A stretch of 64,000 nucleotides of DNA from Pseudotamlana haliotis (GTDB lineage: Bacteria; Bacteroidota; Bacteroidia; Flavobacteriales; Flavobacteriaceae). The stretch is taken from the NCBI RefSeq assembly GCF_008806375.1, contig NZ_WAAT01000050.1, positions 124,001 through 188,000 on the forward strand. The letters run 5' to 3'. Shown one piece after another: positions 18,013-26,973 of this stretch. The position numbers were made by a program, and so were the translations under genes. The notes beneath the pieces are model-generated. The model saw nothing but the letters and a program-made list of their open reading frames with translations. It was not told the DNA's origin and searched no databases. Within the stretch, counting starts at the first letter, position 1; each line of letters starts with the position of its first letter.

Positions 18013-19089
18013 TTGATAGGCTATTTATTAAATAAAATTTTATATGCGATACTGACTCTTTTTGGGGTGGTTACCGTGATATTCTTTTTATTTAATGTAC
18101 TTCCTGGTGATCCTGCACAAATGATGTTGGGGCAGAATGAAGATAGCGAACAATTAGCGCTTGTTAAGAAAAAATATGGTTTTGATAAATCTATAAGTAC
18201 CCAATATCTGTATTACATTAATGATTTATCGCCTGTATCCTTTCACTCAAATAATCCCGACGATTATACCTTTTTAAGAGAAGGGAAATATCACGAAACA
18301 CAATTGTTTTCAGTGGGAAATACCACTGTAGTATTGAAATTACCCTATTTAAGAGAATCTTTCACCAAACAAGGCAAACTGGTGAGTCAGGTTTTAGGTG
18401 AAACCTTACCTAATACCTTTGTTTTAGCCATAACAGCTATTGTGATCGCCATGATTTTAGGCGTTTCTCTAGGGGTTGTTTCCGCTTTAAATAAAGATAC
18501 TTGGCTCGATAAACTGATTCAAATTATAAGCACCTTTGGTATGAGTGTGCCATCCTTTTTTAGTGCCATTCTATTTGCTTGGTGCTTTGGTTATGTCTTG
18601 CATGAATACACCAATTTAGAAATGACAGGCAGTCTGTATGAGCTGGATGATTTTGGTGAAGGCATGCATATCCGCTGGAAAAACTTAATTCTTCCAGCTA
18701 TTGTACTAGGTATTCGTCCGCTAGCTGTGGTGATTCAACTCATGCGTAACTCATTATTAGAAGTATTTAATCAAGATTATATCAGAACCGCTCGCGCCAA
18801 GGGTTTGAGTGAGTTTCAAATTATAAAAAGACACGCCATTAAAAATGCTTTAAATCCGGTGGTTACAGCCATTTCAGGATGGTTTGCGTCCATGCTAGCC
18901 GGAGCCGTTTTTGTGGAGTATATTTTTGGCTGGAATGGACTAGGGAAAGAGATAGTAAATGCATTAAATACCCTAGATTTACCAGTAATAATGGGAGCAG
19001 TACTTATTATAGCATTGCTTTTTATCATCATCAATATTTTTGTAGATCTTATTTACGTGTGGTTAGACCCTAAAGTGAAGCTAGAATAA
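18013..19089 (+). CDS. DppB-type ABC transporter permease
   Basis: 358 residues with six predicted helices. The cytoplasmic EAA loop reads DYIRTARAKGLSEFQIIKRHAIKNAL, and the C-terminus FVEYIFGWNGLGKEIVNAL is typical of peptide/nickel permeases. A large soluble insert (about residues 60-120) follows the first helix, as in other Bacteroidota members. No partner permease, ATPase or binding protein is adjacent, so partners must be elsewhere. The start is TTG 18013 (TTG ATA GGC TAT). No in-frame ATG was found upstream. Confidence 0.88.
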   Translation: MIGYLLNKILYAILTLFGVVTVIFFLFNVLPGDPAQMMLGQNEDSEQLALVKKKYGFDKSISTQYLYYINDLSPVSFHSNNPDDYTFLREGKYHETQLFSVGNTTVVLKLPYLRESFTKQGKLVSQVLGETLPNTFVLAITAIVIAMILGVSLGVVSALNKDTWLDKLIQIISTFGMSVPSFFSAILFAWCFGYVLHEYTNLEMTGSLYELDDFGEGMHIRWKNLILPAIVLGIRPLAVVIQLMRNSLLEVFNQDYIRTARAKGLSEFQIIKRHAIKNALNPVVTAISGWFASMLAGAVFVEYIFGWNGLGKEIVNALNTLDLPVIMGAVLIIALLFIIINIFVDLIYVWLDPKVKLE

Positions 19090-19155
19090 ACTTTACTAGT
19101 GTTAGTTTAATGAAGAAAGTAAGACCAATGAGTTTAATATTAAATTGTCTTCAAA

Positions 19156-19647
19156 ATGAAAAAAATAGTTTACCTACTTGTTATCTTATTGAGTTTTACG
19201 GGTTGTGACGCACAAACCCCAGAAAAATTTACCGAAGCCGCTTTAAATGATGAATTTTTAAGTTTATCAGGCCAATCTGTGGCACTTAAAGATATTTTAA
19301 AAGCACACGAAGGCAAGGATATTGTCGTCGAAATTTGGGCATCATGGTGTAGTGACTGCATCAAAGGGATGCCTAAAGTGAAAGCCTTACAAGCTAAGCA
19401 CAAGGATGTCGCTTATATCTTTTTATCTTTAGATCGTAAAATTAGTGCGTGGAAAAACGGGATTGAAAAATATGAAGTAGAAGGTGAGCACTATTTCCTA
19501 GAGCAAGGGAAAAAGAGTGCTTTTGGTGAATTTGTAAATATTGATTGGATACCACGCTATATGGTTGTTGATGCCGCAGGAAACATTAAGTTGTTCAAAG
19601 CAGTTGAGGCCGATGACCAAAACATAGAACACATTTTAAACAACTAA
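19156..19647 (+). CDS. TlpA-like thioredoxin lipoprotein
   Basis: 163 residues. Signal peptide with lipobox ending at Cys17 (LLSFTGC), then a thioredoxin fold with active site W64-C65-S-D-C68 in EIWASWCSDCIKGMP. The cis-Pro region is IDWIPRYMVVD. It should be anchored in the periplasm and reduce or exchange disulfides. It is just upstream of tpiA by 34 bases on the same strand, probably only by chance of position. Confidence 0.88.
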   Translation: MKKIVYLLVILLSFTGCDAQTPEKFTEAALNDEFLSLSGQSVALKDILKAHEGKDIVVEIWASWCSDCIKGMPKVKALQAKHKDVAYIFLSLDRKISAWKNGIEKYEVEGEHYFLEQGKKSAFGEFVNIDWIPRYMVVDAAGNIKLFKAVEADDQNIEHILNN

Positions 19648-19681
19648 ATAAAAATCCTTGATAAAACAAGGTACAACTACC

Positions 19682-20431
19682 ATGAGAAAACAAATTGTAG
19701 CAGGAAACTGGAAAATGAACAATGATTTAGCGCAAACTGAAACGCTTATTTCAAGTTTAAAAGCTCAAGTGAAAACCTCAAATGCAGAAGTCATGATTGC
19801 ACCTACCGCAACCAATCTATGGCATGCTTATAACAGTACAAAGAATGCAGGTATTGAAGTGATTGCTCAAAACATGCACTTCGCTGAAAATGGTGCTTAC
19901 ACAGGCGAAATTAGTGCAGCCATGCTAAAGAGTATCGGAATCAATACAGTGATTTTAGGGCATAGTGAGCGTCGTGAGTACTTCAATGAAACCGATGAAA
20001 CTCTAGCCAAAAAAGTAGATGCTGCGCTTGCAAAAGGCATGCGTATTATTTTCTGTTTCGGAGAAGAATTAGCCGACAGAAAATCAGGAAACGAAGAGAA
20101 TGTTGTAGGCGATCAGATTAAAAAAGCCTTATTTCATTTGTCTGCAGCCGATTTTCAAAATATCGTATTGGCTTACGAGCCTGTTTGGGCCATTGGAACC
20201 GGAGAAACAGCCACAGCAGAGCAGGCACAAGACATGCACGCTTTCATAAGAAAAACTTTAGCCGATAAATACGGTAACGATATTGCTGAAGACGTTTCTA
20301 TCCTTTATGGTGGTAGTGTAAAACCAGCAAATGCCGAAGAGATTTTCTCTAAACCAGATGTAGATGGCGGATTAATAGGAGGTGCTGCGCTTAATGCCGA
20401 AGACTTTTTCGGAATCGTTAATGCCTTTTAA
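19682..20431 (+). CDS. tpiA: Triosephosphate isomerase
   Basis: 249 residues from ATG 19682 (MRKQIVAGNWKMNN). The catalytic Lys is in NWKMN, the catalytic His in LGHSERREYF and the catalytic Glu in YEPVWAIGTGETAT. The phosphate loop is SILYGGSVKPAN. It interconverts dihydroxyacetone phosphate and glyceraldehyde-3-phosphate. A TTG 24 bases upstream is in frame but gives an atypical N-terminus. A dispersed structured repeat begins about 50 bases after the stop. Confidence 0.97.
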   Translation: MRKQIVAGNWKMNNDLAQTETLISSLKAQVKTSNAEVMIAPTATNLWHAYNSTKNAGIEVIAQNMHFAENGAYTGEISAAMLKSIGINTVILGHSERREYFNETDETLAKKVDAALAKGMRIIFCFGEELADRKSGNEENVVGDQIKKALFHLSAADFQNIVLAYEPVWAIGTGETATAEQAQDMHAFIRKTLADKYGNDIAEDVSILYGGSVKPANAEEIFSKPDVDGGLIGGAALNAEDFFGIVNAF

Positions 20432-20482
20432 TTCATAAAAATATAGTTCACTTTCAATAATATGGAAATGAATTAAAATAAT

Positions 20483-20576
20483 TTGGGCGTTACCCCGATG
20501 AAAAATCGGGGTCGCGCTTTACGTTATATCTTTTTCTCGTATCCTCAAAAAAGGATGCCACTTCAATCGCTAACGC
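20483..20576 (+). repeat. Structured dispersed 3'-flanking element, copy 1
   Basis: Begins TTGGGCGTTACC and ends GCTAACGC, so the ends are inverted (GCGTTA / TAACGC). Inside are the hairpin ACCCCGAT/ATCGGGGT (20492-20499, 20505-20512), then a GCTTTACG...ATCTTTTT block and AAAAAAGGAT...TTCAATCGCTAACGC. A diverged 161-base copy lies on the minus strand at 21647-21807. Each copy lies just after the stop of a gene, in the gene's direction (tpiA here). Confidence 0.7.
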
Positions 20577-20639
20577 GGCACCACGTGTTTATACCTGATT
20601 TTTTATAGAATGTTAAGTCATTTAGACTCTTGATAGTGG

Positions 20640-21608
20640 TTAACTTCGCATTTCTTTCTCTAAAGTAGAAGTTATTGTATTCAGACTTTCTTCATAATCA
20701 AACCATAGCGTATTTTGGTTTCTTTTGAACCAAGTAAGCTGGCGTTTTGCAAAACGGCGAGAGTTCTTTTTAATTTCTGAAATGGAAAATTCTAAAGACC
20801 ATTCGCCATTTAAATAGTTGAAAATCTCTTTGTAGCCTACCGTATTTAGGGCGTTTAATTGTTGAAATTCTTGTAAACTTTTAACCTCGTCCAGTAAGCC
20901 TTGTTCCATCATAATGTCTACACGCCTGTTAATACGGTCGTAAATGATTTCGCGGTCGGCTTTTAGTCCAACGGTTAAGGTCTTAAATGGACGTTTATCT
21001 TTGCCTTTATTTAAAAACGAGCTATACGGTTTGTTGCTACCCAAACAAATTTCAAGAGCACGGATAACGCGATGCGGGTTATCTATAGCAATGGTGTTGT
21101 AGCTTTTTAGGTCTAATGCTTTGAGCTGGTTTTGTAGGTGTTCTAAACCTTTAGTTTCTAAATCCTGATTTAGGCTTTCGCGTATTTTGGGGTCTACTTC
21201 AGGGAAATCATCTAAGCCTTTAACCACAGCATCTACATACAAACCCGAGCCTCCTACTAAAACCACTACATCATGTTTTTTGAACAAGTGTTCTAAGCAA
21301 TTAAGGGCGTCTTTTTCAAAAGCACCAACATTATAATTTTCTTCAACAGATTTATGCTGAATAAAATGATGCGGAGCAGCTGCGAGTTCTACTGGACTTG
21401 GGGCAGCGGTACCAATTTGCATTTCTTTAAAAAACTGGCGGGAATCGGCTGAAATAATTTCGGTGTTGAAGTGTTGTGCTAGCTTGATACTAAGCGCTGT
21501 TTTTCCAATAGCCGTAGGGCCAACAACAGCAATAAGGTATTTGTTTGTTGAGTTTATGATATTAAAATTTAGATATTTTGTAAAGTTATATTGAAAAACG
21601 GATTGCAC
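20640..21608 (-). CDS. miaA: tRNA dimethylallyltransferase
   Basis: About 300-322 residues. P-loop GPTAIGKT, ISADSRQFFKEMQIGTAAPS, VGGSGLYVDAVVKG and the C-terminal RFAKRQLTWFKR are the family motifs. It adds an isopentenyl group to A37 of tRNAs that read UNN codons. The start is uncertain: GTG at 21608 is the only standard start in the first 20 codons, but homologues start nearer the P-loop. Flanked on both sides by copies of the dispersed element at 20483 and 21647. Confidence 0.93.
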   Translation of the reverse strand: MQSVFQYNFTKYLNFNIINSTNKYLIAVVGPTAIGKTALSIKLAQHFNTEIISADSRQFFKEMQIGTAAPSPVELAAAPHHFIQHKSVEENYNVGAFEKDALNCLEHLFKKHDVVVLVGGSGLYVDAVVKGLDDFPEVDPKIRESLNQDLETKGLEHLQNQLKALDLKSYNTIAIDNPHRVIRALEICLGSNKPYSSFLNKGKDKRPFKTLTVGLKADREIIYDRINRRVDIMMEQGLLDEVKSLQEFQQLNALNTVGYKEIFNYLNGEWSLEFSISEIKKNSRRFAKRQLTWFKRNQNTLWFDYEESLNTITSTLEKEMRS

Positions 21609-21646
21609 AAATGTTTCACATGAAAATATGTTTGGAGTTCTGGTTT

Positions 21647-21807
21647 GCGTTAAGGATTGCAGTGGAAATCCTTTTTAAAACATGAAGTTAGCCATAGCCA
21701 TTAAAAAATACCGATAAGCTTAATGGTGTACGGAAATTTCAAATGAGTAATTTTAAAAAGATTGCAACGGAAAGCCTGACCGCGCCAGAGCGTGGTAACG
21801 CCCAAAA
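21647..21807 (-). repeat. Structured dispersed 3'-flanking element, copy 2
   Basis: On the minus strand it begins TTGGGCGTTACC, passes TCAGGCTTTCCGTTGCAATC and TTTTT, and ends AAAAAGGATTTCCACTGCAA followed by TCCTTAACGC. It has the same order of blocks as copy 1 at 20483-20576, with a longer centre. It starts about 6 bases after the stop of the ion-channel gene and reads in that gene's direction. Confidence 0.7.
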
Positions 21808-21812
21808 TACAT

Positions 21813-22661
21813 TTATAAGTTTTCACCACAACGGTAACAAAACTTAGCTTTGTCTTTATGATGTTCGGCGGTACAATTAGGGCAGGATTGTGAATTTAAG
21901 TGAACAAAGGGCTCGGAATTCCCTTCTTTTTCAGGGTTTTTATTGCTTTGGCTGGTGTATTCGGCAGAGACAATTCCGGTGGGAACCGCAATAATTCCGT
22001 AACCTAAAACCATAACTATGGCGGCGATAAATTGACCTAGTGGGGTTTGAGGCGCAATATCTCCAAAACCAACGGTTGTGAGGGTTACAATACACCAATA
22101 GACGCTTCGTGGAATGTTTGAAAAACCGTTTTCTTCACCTTCAACCAAATACATAATGGTACCTAAAATGATAGCAATAATGACTACGGCAAAAAGAAAT
22201 ACCCCAATTTTGGCACGACTGGCTTTTAAGGCATTGACTAAGTTTCTTGAAGCGCCTAGGTAACGAGCGAGTTTTAAGATTCTAAAAACACGAAGTAAAC
22301 GTAGGGCACGTAAAGCTGCCAAAGCGTGGATGCCTCCAAAAAACAATGAAATGTATTTTGGTACGGTAGAAAGTAAATCTATAATGCCATAAAAGCTACA
22401 AATATAACGGATGGGCTTTTTGACGGTAACAATGCGTATGATGTATTCGATGGTAAAGAGTATGGTGATAATCCATTCTGAAATATTTAAAAACGCATGA
22501 TATTGTTCGTCTATACTTTTAACGCTTTCCAACATCACAAGTAAAATACTGGCAATGATGGTGATGAGTAAAATAACATCAAAAAGTTTACCCGCACGGG
22601 TGTCTGCTTCATAAATGATTTCATGAAGTTTGCGTTTCCACGATTTTTGGGGTTGACTCAT
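21813..22661 (-). CDS. Voltage-gated potassium channel with C-terminal zinc ribbon
   Basis: 282 residues with six helices. S4 is textbook: R118, R121, R124, R127, K130 and R133 at every third place. The pore has the selectivity filter T195-T-V-G-F-G-D201. The C-terminal tail carries C260-x2-C263 and C275-x2-C278, a small zinc ribbon in the cytoplasm. The family forms tetrameric inner-membrane K+ channels opened by voltage. The ribbon is an uncommon addition that might sense metal or redox state or bind a partner (inference). Confidence 0.9.
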   Translation of the reverse strand: MSQPQKSWKRKLHEIIYEADTRAGKLFDVILLITIIASILLVMLESVKSIDEQYHAFLNISEWIITILFTIEYIIRIVTVKKPIRYICSFYGIIDLLSTVPKYISLFFGGIHALAALRALRLLRVFRILKLARYLGASRNLVNALKASRAKIGVFLFAVVIIAIILGTIMYLVEGEENGFSNIPRSVYWCIVTLTTVGFGDIAPQTPLGQFIAAIVMVLGYGIIAVPTGIVSAEYTSQSNKNPEKEGNSEPFVHLNSQSCPNCTAEHHKDKAKFCYRCGENL

Positions 22662-22683
22662 AGGGCTTAAATGTAATAAATGA

Positions 22684-24648
22684 TTACGAGCTTTTGGTAA
22701 TGAGTATGGTTGAATTGTTTTGTACCTCTAGAATTTTACTCATAAATTCCTTTAAGTACTCATAATATTCCGGTTCGTAAATGGATTTATTGAAAGTAAT
22801 CTTAAGCATGACGTTTATAGCATTATTGACTTGTTTTGAAGTAAAAACGAAAGTACCCGTGTTATTTGGTAATTGAAAGGCCATATCTTCTGGCATGCTT
22901 TTAACAGCATATCCGCTGCCTATATTGATGTTAGCAGAATAAAAATAGGTGTCCTTATAACCAAAATCGATAGGGTAGGTGCGCTCTTGTAGTTTAAACG
23001 GATTTTCGCTAAAAAACTGCATTAAAATCGGGCTTAAATAAATGTTACCTGCGATGCTTTCCAGTTCATGTTTGATATGATAACTTTCCTTAAATTCGGG
23101 ACTACTGTGGTCTTCTAAGTCGGTTTCAAGATCTGAAACTTCGCTATTGAGATGCATTTCTTCTAAGTCTTTAAGATAGGCGTTTTCATCATTGCGATAG
23201 GCTTTTTTACTATCATAAGCATGATAGCCTGTTTTTTTAGTGCGTACTTGACCACTAAGTGCATTGTTGTCGTCTAAACTTAATTCAGCCATATAGTAAC
23301 TGGCTGTTTGATTGTTGGGTTTTAAATCAATCCATTTACTTTCGTTTTTAAAATCAAATAATCGACCGTGGTGATTTAAACATCGGTACGGAATTTGGCC
23401 AAAGCTTAGGTAGTCATCGGTAGCATCAAGTAAATAAGTTTTATCGTTTATTATGGCTTGAACAAGTATATAATTATAGTCTGAAAGCACAGGGTAAAGC
23501 ATAGTAGGAAAACCGTTATTTCTAGTAGAAAGCAAAACCGGTTTAACCTTAACTCCAGCTTCGTTTAATAGATTATGGAGTAAAATATTTATAGACGAAA
23601 CGTTACCCGATTTATTTTTGATAAGGTCTTTTACAGCTACATCGTTGAAAATGTCGTATTCTTCATTCCAAGTGTAGTTTGTTTGAACATAGGAGAAAAT
23701 GGCTTGTGCTTTTTTAAGTGGGTCGTTTTCAGCTATAATTTCTGGGGCTAGAAATTCTTCTAAATCAATTGATTTTTTTAACTGTTTGCCAATGTCTTTA
23801 TCGGTTCTAAGTTCTTTGTCTACATCTTTCCATGATTTGGTATAGTGTTGCTTGACACCATCAGCTTGAGTAAAAGTTTTGAGCTCATATTCAATACGAG
23901 CTAGGTAATTTTGTTTGGTTGTAATAAAATCTTCTTCAATAAAAGCAGGAACGTCTTTCATGACATAAGTGGAAATGGCACAATCTGCAGATCCACGGCC
24001 AACTTCCAAACAGGTTTTCTTGAGTTCAGAATCGTTTATTGCTAGTTTTTTACCGCCTACAAGTTTTATGTGGTAATCCCAGTAGCCTGGAATGCTCGTA
24101 TCATACTGACTATAAAGTGTAGGGATATCACTTTGAAAAGCCCAACCATGATATTTAAACATAAACGGTGAGGTGATGGTATAACTATAGGTAATTACCG
24201 AACCTGCTTTGATGTTGGGCAATGTAAACTTGACTAGGGTATGGTTTTCATCGTATTCTTCTCTGAAGATATGGGCTTCTTTTAGTTTTGTGGTTTCAAC
24301 TTGTCCGCCAACTTGATTGCGGGTGGTCCCAATGATTTCAGAAGCTTTTTCGTAGCGTCCGCTATCATTTTTGTATAAATGAATGAGTACGTTGGCATGG
24401 TCAAAACCTTCTTGATTTAAGATTTTGATTTTTCGTTTTACTTCTGTTCTTAGTTTGAAGTCGTTTTTATCTACATAGCTATTACCATATTCATAAATGA
24501 CGATAGCGTTGGCGGTAGAATCTTTTTTAAAGGTGTTTGTGGTAAGGTCGCCAGAAGTAATATTAAAGGAATCGGCGTTGTAATTTTCTTGAGCAAAAAT
24601 GTGAAGGAAAGTGCATAATAAGAATAGCACCAGTAAGGCTTTATTCAT
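22684..24648 (-). CDS. DUF3857 / transglutaminase-fold protein, probably non-catalytic
   Basis: 654 residues with a signal peptide (cleavage after IFAQ, about 20). The N-terminal half is DUF3857 (IYEYGNSYVDKNDFKLRTEVKRKIKILNQEGFD). The centre (about 320-440) is a transglutaminase-like fold: YVQTNYTW and LLDATDDYLSFGQIPYRCLN. The usual catalytic Cys position reads GNVSSINILLHNLL and the His position reads DYNYILV, so the Cys-His pair seems to be lost. It is probably a periplasmic binding or scaffold protein. It ends 22 bases before the channel gene start, so the two may be in one operon. Confidence 0.8.
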   Translation of the reverse strand: MNKALLVLFLLCTFLHIFAQENYNADSFNITSGDLTTNTFKKDSTANAIVIYEYGNSYVDKNDFKLRTEVKRKIKILNQEGFDHANVLIHLYKNDSGRYEKASEIIGTTRNQVGGQVETTKLKEAHIFREEYDENHTLVKFTLPNIKAGSVITYSYTITSPFMFKYHGWAFQSDIPTLYSQYDTSIPGYWDYHIKLVGGKKLAINDSELKKTCLEVGRGSADCAISTYVMKDVPAFIEEDFITTKQNYLARIEYELKTFTQADGVKQHYTKSWKDVDKELRTDKDIGKQLKKSIDLEEFLAPEIIAENDPLKKAQAIFSYVQTNYTWNEEYDIFNDVAVKDLIKNKSGNVSSINILLHNLLNEAGVKVKPVLLSTRNNGFPTMLYPVLSDYNYILVQAIINDKTYLLDATDDYLSFGQIPYRCLNHHGRLFDFKNESKWIDLKPNNQTASYYMAELSLDDNNALSGQVRTKKTGYHAYDSKKAYRNDENAYLKDLEEMHLNSEVSDLETDLEDHSSPEFKESYHIKHELESIAGNIYLSPILMQFFSENPFKLQERTYPIDFGYKDTYFYSANINIGSGYAVKSMPEDMAFQLPNNTGTFVFTSKQVNNAINVMLKITFNKSIYEPEYYEYLKEFMSKILEVQNNSTILITKSS

Positions 24649-24685
24649 GTTTTTTAGTTGGTTTGGTGGTTGGTTGGTGTTGGTT

Positions 24686-26050
24686 TTAATCGAAGTTTAT
24701 AATTTTTAAGCGTTTGTGTTTTCGTAAATAGCTTTGAATAATATGTTGGGAATCGCGGTTATTTTCCATAGGGGTGATGATGGATTCTAGAACGTCTAAG
24801 TTGTTAATTTGGTAGTTGAGGTTGTAGAACCCTGTACCTTTAAATACACCGTTTTCAATGAGGATGGCACTGCGTTCATCAACCTCGCGACCGCGGTCAA
24901 TAATCACCATGTTTTTATTGGCGTAGCTATATTTATCAATGAGCGCTTGAACCCGTTTGTTATAAGATTCTGGTGATTCTTCTTGTACACAGGCACCGTG
25001 ACAACTTTTTACCTCGTAATGAAAACAACTGTTTTTAGTTTTGTATATGCCCGTTAGTTTTTGGCAGAGTTCGAATTCCTCATCAGCACGTGTGATAAAA
25101 CTTTTGGCACTTTGGAGGTTAGTAAAGGTTGTTATGGCTTTTTTTCGGCCGTCAGCCTTGTCAATTTTTAGATTAATGTAGCCGTTATCATCTACAAAAT
25201 GATAAAGAGCATAATTAAAAATGGAGCGTTTTAAAGCGTGATTAAATCGTGGTTTTATACGTTTTATGGCTTCGTTTTCTTTCAAAAGGGCGATTAACTC
25301 ACTGCCTGTGAGTTCATAAGTGACATTGGTGACTTTAGATTGAAGCCTTTTGGCTTTTGAATTGGTATTGGTAAAATGCTGGTTCACCCGTTTTTTGATA
25401 TTGTTGCTTTTACCGATATAAACAATGTCGCCATCTTCTTGATGCATGTAGTATACGCCAGTAGTCGCAGGCATTTCAGCTATAATATCAAGGTGTTTGG
25501 GGGCGACTTTCTCCTTAAGATTGACCTTAATTGAATTTTTTATAATGGTTTTAGTTGTGTCTTTGTCTAAGAGTAATTTAAACAACTTTACTGTAGCTAG
25601 GGCATCACCAGAAGCACGATGTCTATCGGTTACAGGAATGCCAAGTGAGCGTACGAGTTTACCTAAACTGTAAGAGGCTTGCCCAGGAATCAATTCTTTA
25701 GACAGTTCAACCGTACAAAGGGATTTACGCTCGTAGTCGAAACCTAAACGACGGAATTCCGTACGTAAAATACGGTAATCAAATTGAGCGTTGTGAGCCA
25801 CTAATATGCATCCTTCGGTAATTTCAACAATACGTTTTGCTACCTCGTAAAACTTTGGGGCATTCTTAAGCATATTACTGTTTATACCGGTTAGATTTAC
25901 TACGAAAGGTTGAATTTCACGTTCGGGGTTGATTAAGCTTATAAATTGATCGACCACCTCATATCCGTCAAATTTATAGATGGCTATTTCGGTTATGCCT
26001 TCTTCGTTAAATTTTCCTCCGGTGGTTTCTATGTCTAGTATGGCGTACAA
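24686..26050 (-). CDS. DnaQ-like exonuclease fused to a GIY-YIG (UvrC/Cho-type) nuclease
   Basis: 454 residues. Residues 1-165 are a DEDDh 3'-5' exonuclease: D6-I-E8 in LDIETTGG, VAHNAQFDYRIL and HRASGDA. Residues about 195-280 are a GIY-YIG domain: TGVYYMHQEDGDIVYIGKSNNIKKRVNQH with ELTGSELIALLKENEAIK. Relatives are UvrC-like Cho nucleases in DNA repair. The C-terminal 150 residues include FELCQKLTGIYK and CFHYEVKSCHGAC, a Cys-containing segment like that of UvrC. It probably cuts and trims damaged DNA. Known as a fusion in Bacteroidota and Actinobacteria. Confidence 0.88.
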   Translation of the reverse strand: MYAILDIETTGGKFNEEGITEIAIYKFDGYEVVDQFISLINPEREIQPFVVNLTGINSNMLKNAPKFYEVAKRIVEITEGCILVAHNAQFDYRILRTEFRRLGFDYERKSLCTVELSKELIPGQASYSLGKLVRSLGIPVTDRHRASGDALATVKLFKLLLDKDTTKTIIKNSIKVNLKEKVAPKHLDIIAEMPATTGVYYMHQEDGDIVYIGKSNNIKKRVNQHFTNTNSKAKRLQSKVTNVTYELTGSELIALLKENEAIKRIKPRFNHALKRSIFNYALYHFVDDNGYINLKIDKADGRKKAITTFTNLQSAKSFITRADEEFELCQKLTGIYKTKNSCFHYEVKSCHGACVQEESPESYNKRVQALIDKYSYANKNMVIIDRGREVDERSAILIENGVFKGTGFYNLNYQINNLDVLESIITPMENNRDSQHIIQSYLRKHKRLKIINFD

Positions 26051-26237
26051 TATATGTTTTTACGTTTTTAAGTAGTTAAAGTAGTTAAGTAGTTAAGTAG
26101 TTATGTAGTTAAGGAGTTAAGTTGCTATGTAGTTAAAAGTTAATTTATAAATATTTAATCATCATTTTTCAATAATCAATAATCAATAGTCTTCTGTACT
26201 CTGTCACTCTTCATTATTCATTTTTACTTATTCATTA
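26051..26237. repeat. Simple repeat spacer (GTTAAGTA-like words)
   Basis: The 187 bases between two minus-strand genes are made of near-tandem GTAGTTAA units (26070-26135), then AT-rich words such as CAATAATCAATAATCAATA. GAGTTAAG words match, in reverse complement, the CTTAACTC array at 3555-3600. No gene or terminator was seen. Confidence 0.65.
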
Positions 26238-26903
26238 TTAACTCCTATGCCCAAATATACTACTTCCCACGCGAACCATGGTACTGCCACAGGCTATGGC
26301 TAATTTATAATCGCCACTCATGCCCATGCTTATAGTTTCGGGTTTAAAGTTAGGATGTTCTATGTTTTTTAAGCTATCGAAAGCCGATTTTAAGCTGTTA
26401 AATTCATTTTTAATTTGAGCTTCATTTTCCGTAAAGGTGGCCATGCCCATCACGCCGGTGACTTTGATGTTTTTTAATGATGAAAAGTCTTCCGACTGAA
26501 AAATAGCTTCAGCATCTGATAAGGTCATTCCGAATTTAGAATCTTCCGAAGCAATTTTTATCTGAAGCAAACAGTTGATGGTTCTCTCATGTTTTTCGGC
26601 TTGCTTATTAATTTCTTTTAAGAGCTTGAAATTATCAACACCATGAATTAAGGACACAAACTCAGCCATGTATTTTACTTTGTTGCGCTGCACATGACCA
26701 ATCATATGCCACTCGATGTCTTTAGGCATGATTTCGTGTTTTTCGGCCATTTCTTGAATCTTATTCTCTCCAAAAATACGTTGTCCAGCCTCATAAGCTT
26801 CCATTAAATCACTTACAGGTTTGGTTTTAGAAACCGCCACCAAAGTGACCTGTTCTGGTAATGTGGATTTTATGTTTTTCAGGTTTTCTGAAATGCTTGT
26901 CAT
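26238..26903 (-). CDS. yggS: YggS/PLPBP family pyridoxal-phosphate homeostasis protein
   Basis: 221 residues. The PLP lysine is in LVAVSKTKP. FGENKIQEM, WHMIGHVQRNK, GVMGMAT and SMGMSGDYKLAI are conserved. The family binds PLP, has no enzyme activity and keeps free B6 vitamer levels in balance. Seventy bases separate it from the hydroxyacyl-CoA dehydrogenase gene upstream on the same strand. Confidence 0.95.
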   Translation of the reverse strand: MTSISENLKNIKSTLPEQVTLVAVSKTKPVSDLMEAYEAGQRIFGENKIQEMAEKHEIMPKDIEWHMIGHVQRNKVKYMAEFVSLIHGVDNFKLLKEINKQAEKHERTINCLLQIKIASEDSKFGMTLSDAEAIFQSEDFSSLKNIKVTGVMGMATFTENEAQIKNEFNSLKSAFDSLKNIEHPNFKPETISMGMSGDYKLAIACGSTMVRVGSSIFGHRS

Positions 26904-26973
26904 ATATATTGTTTTTCTTGTTAAGCCGTTAAACCGACAAGATTTTTTAATTTCAGTTAAAAGAAAATGGAAT

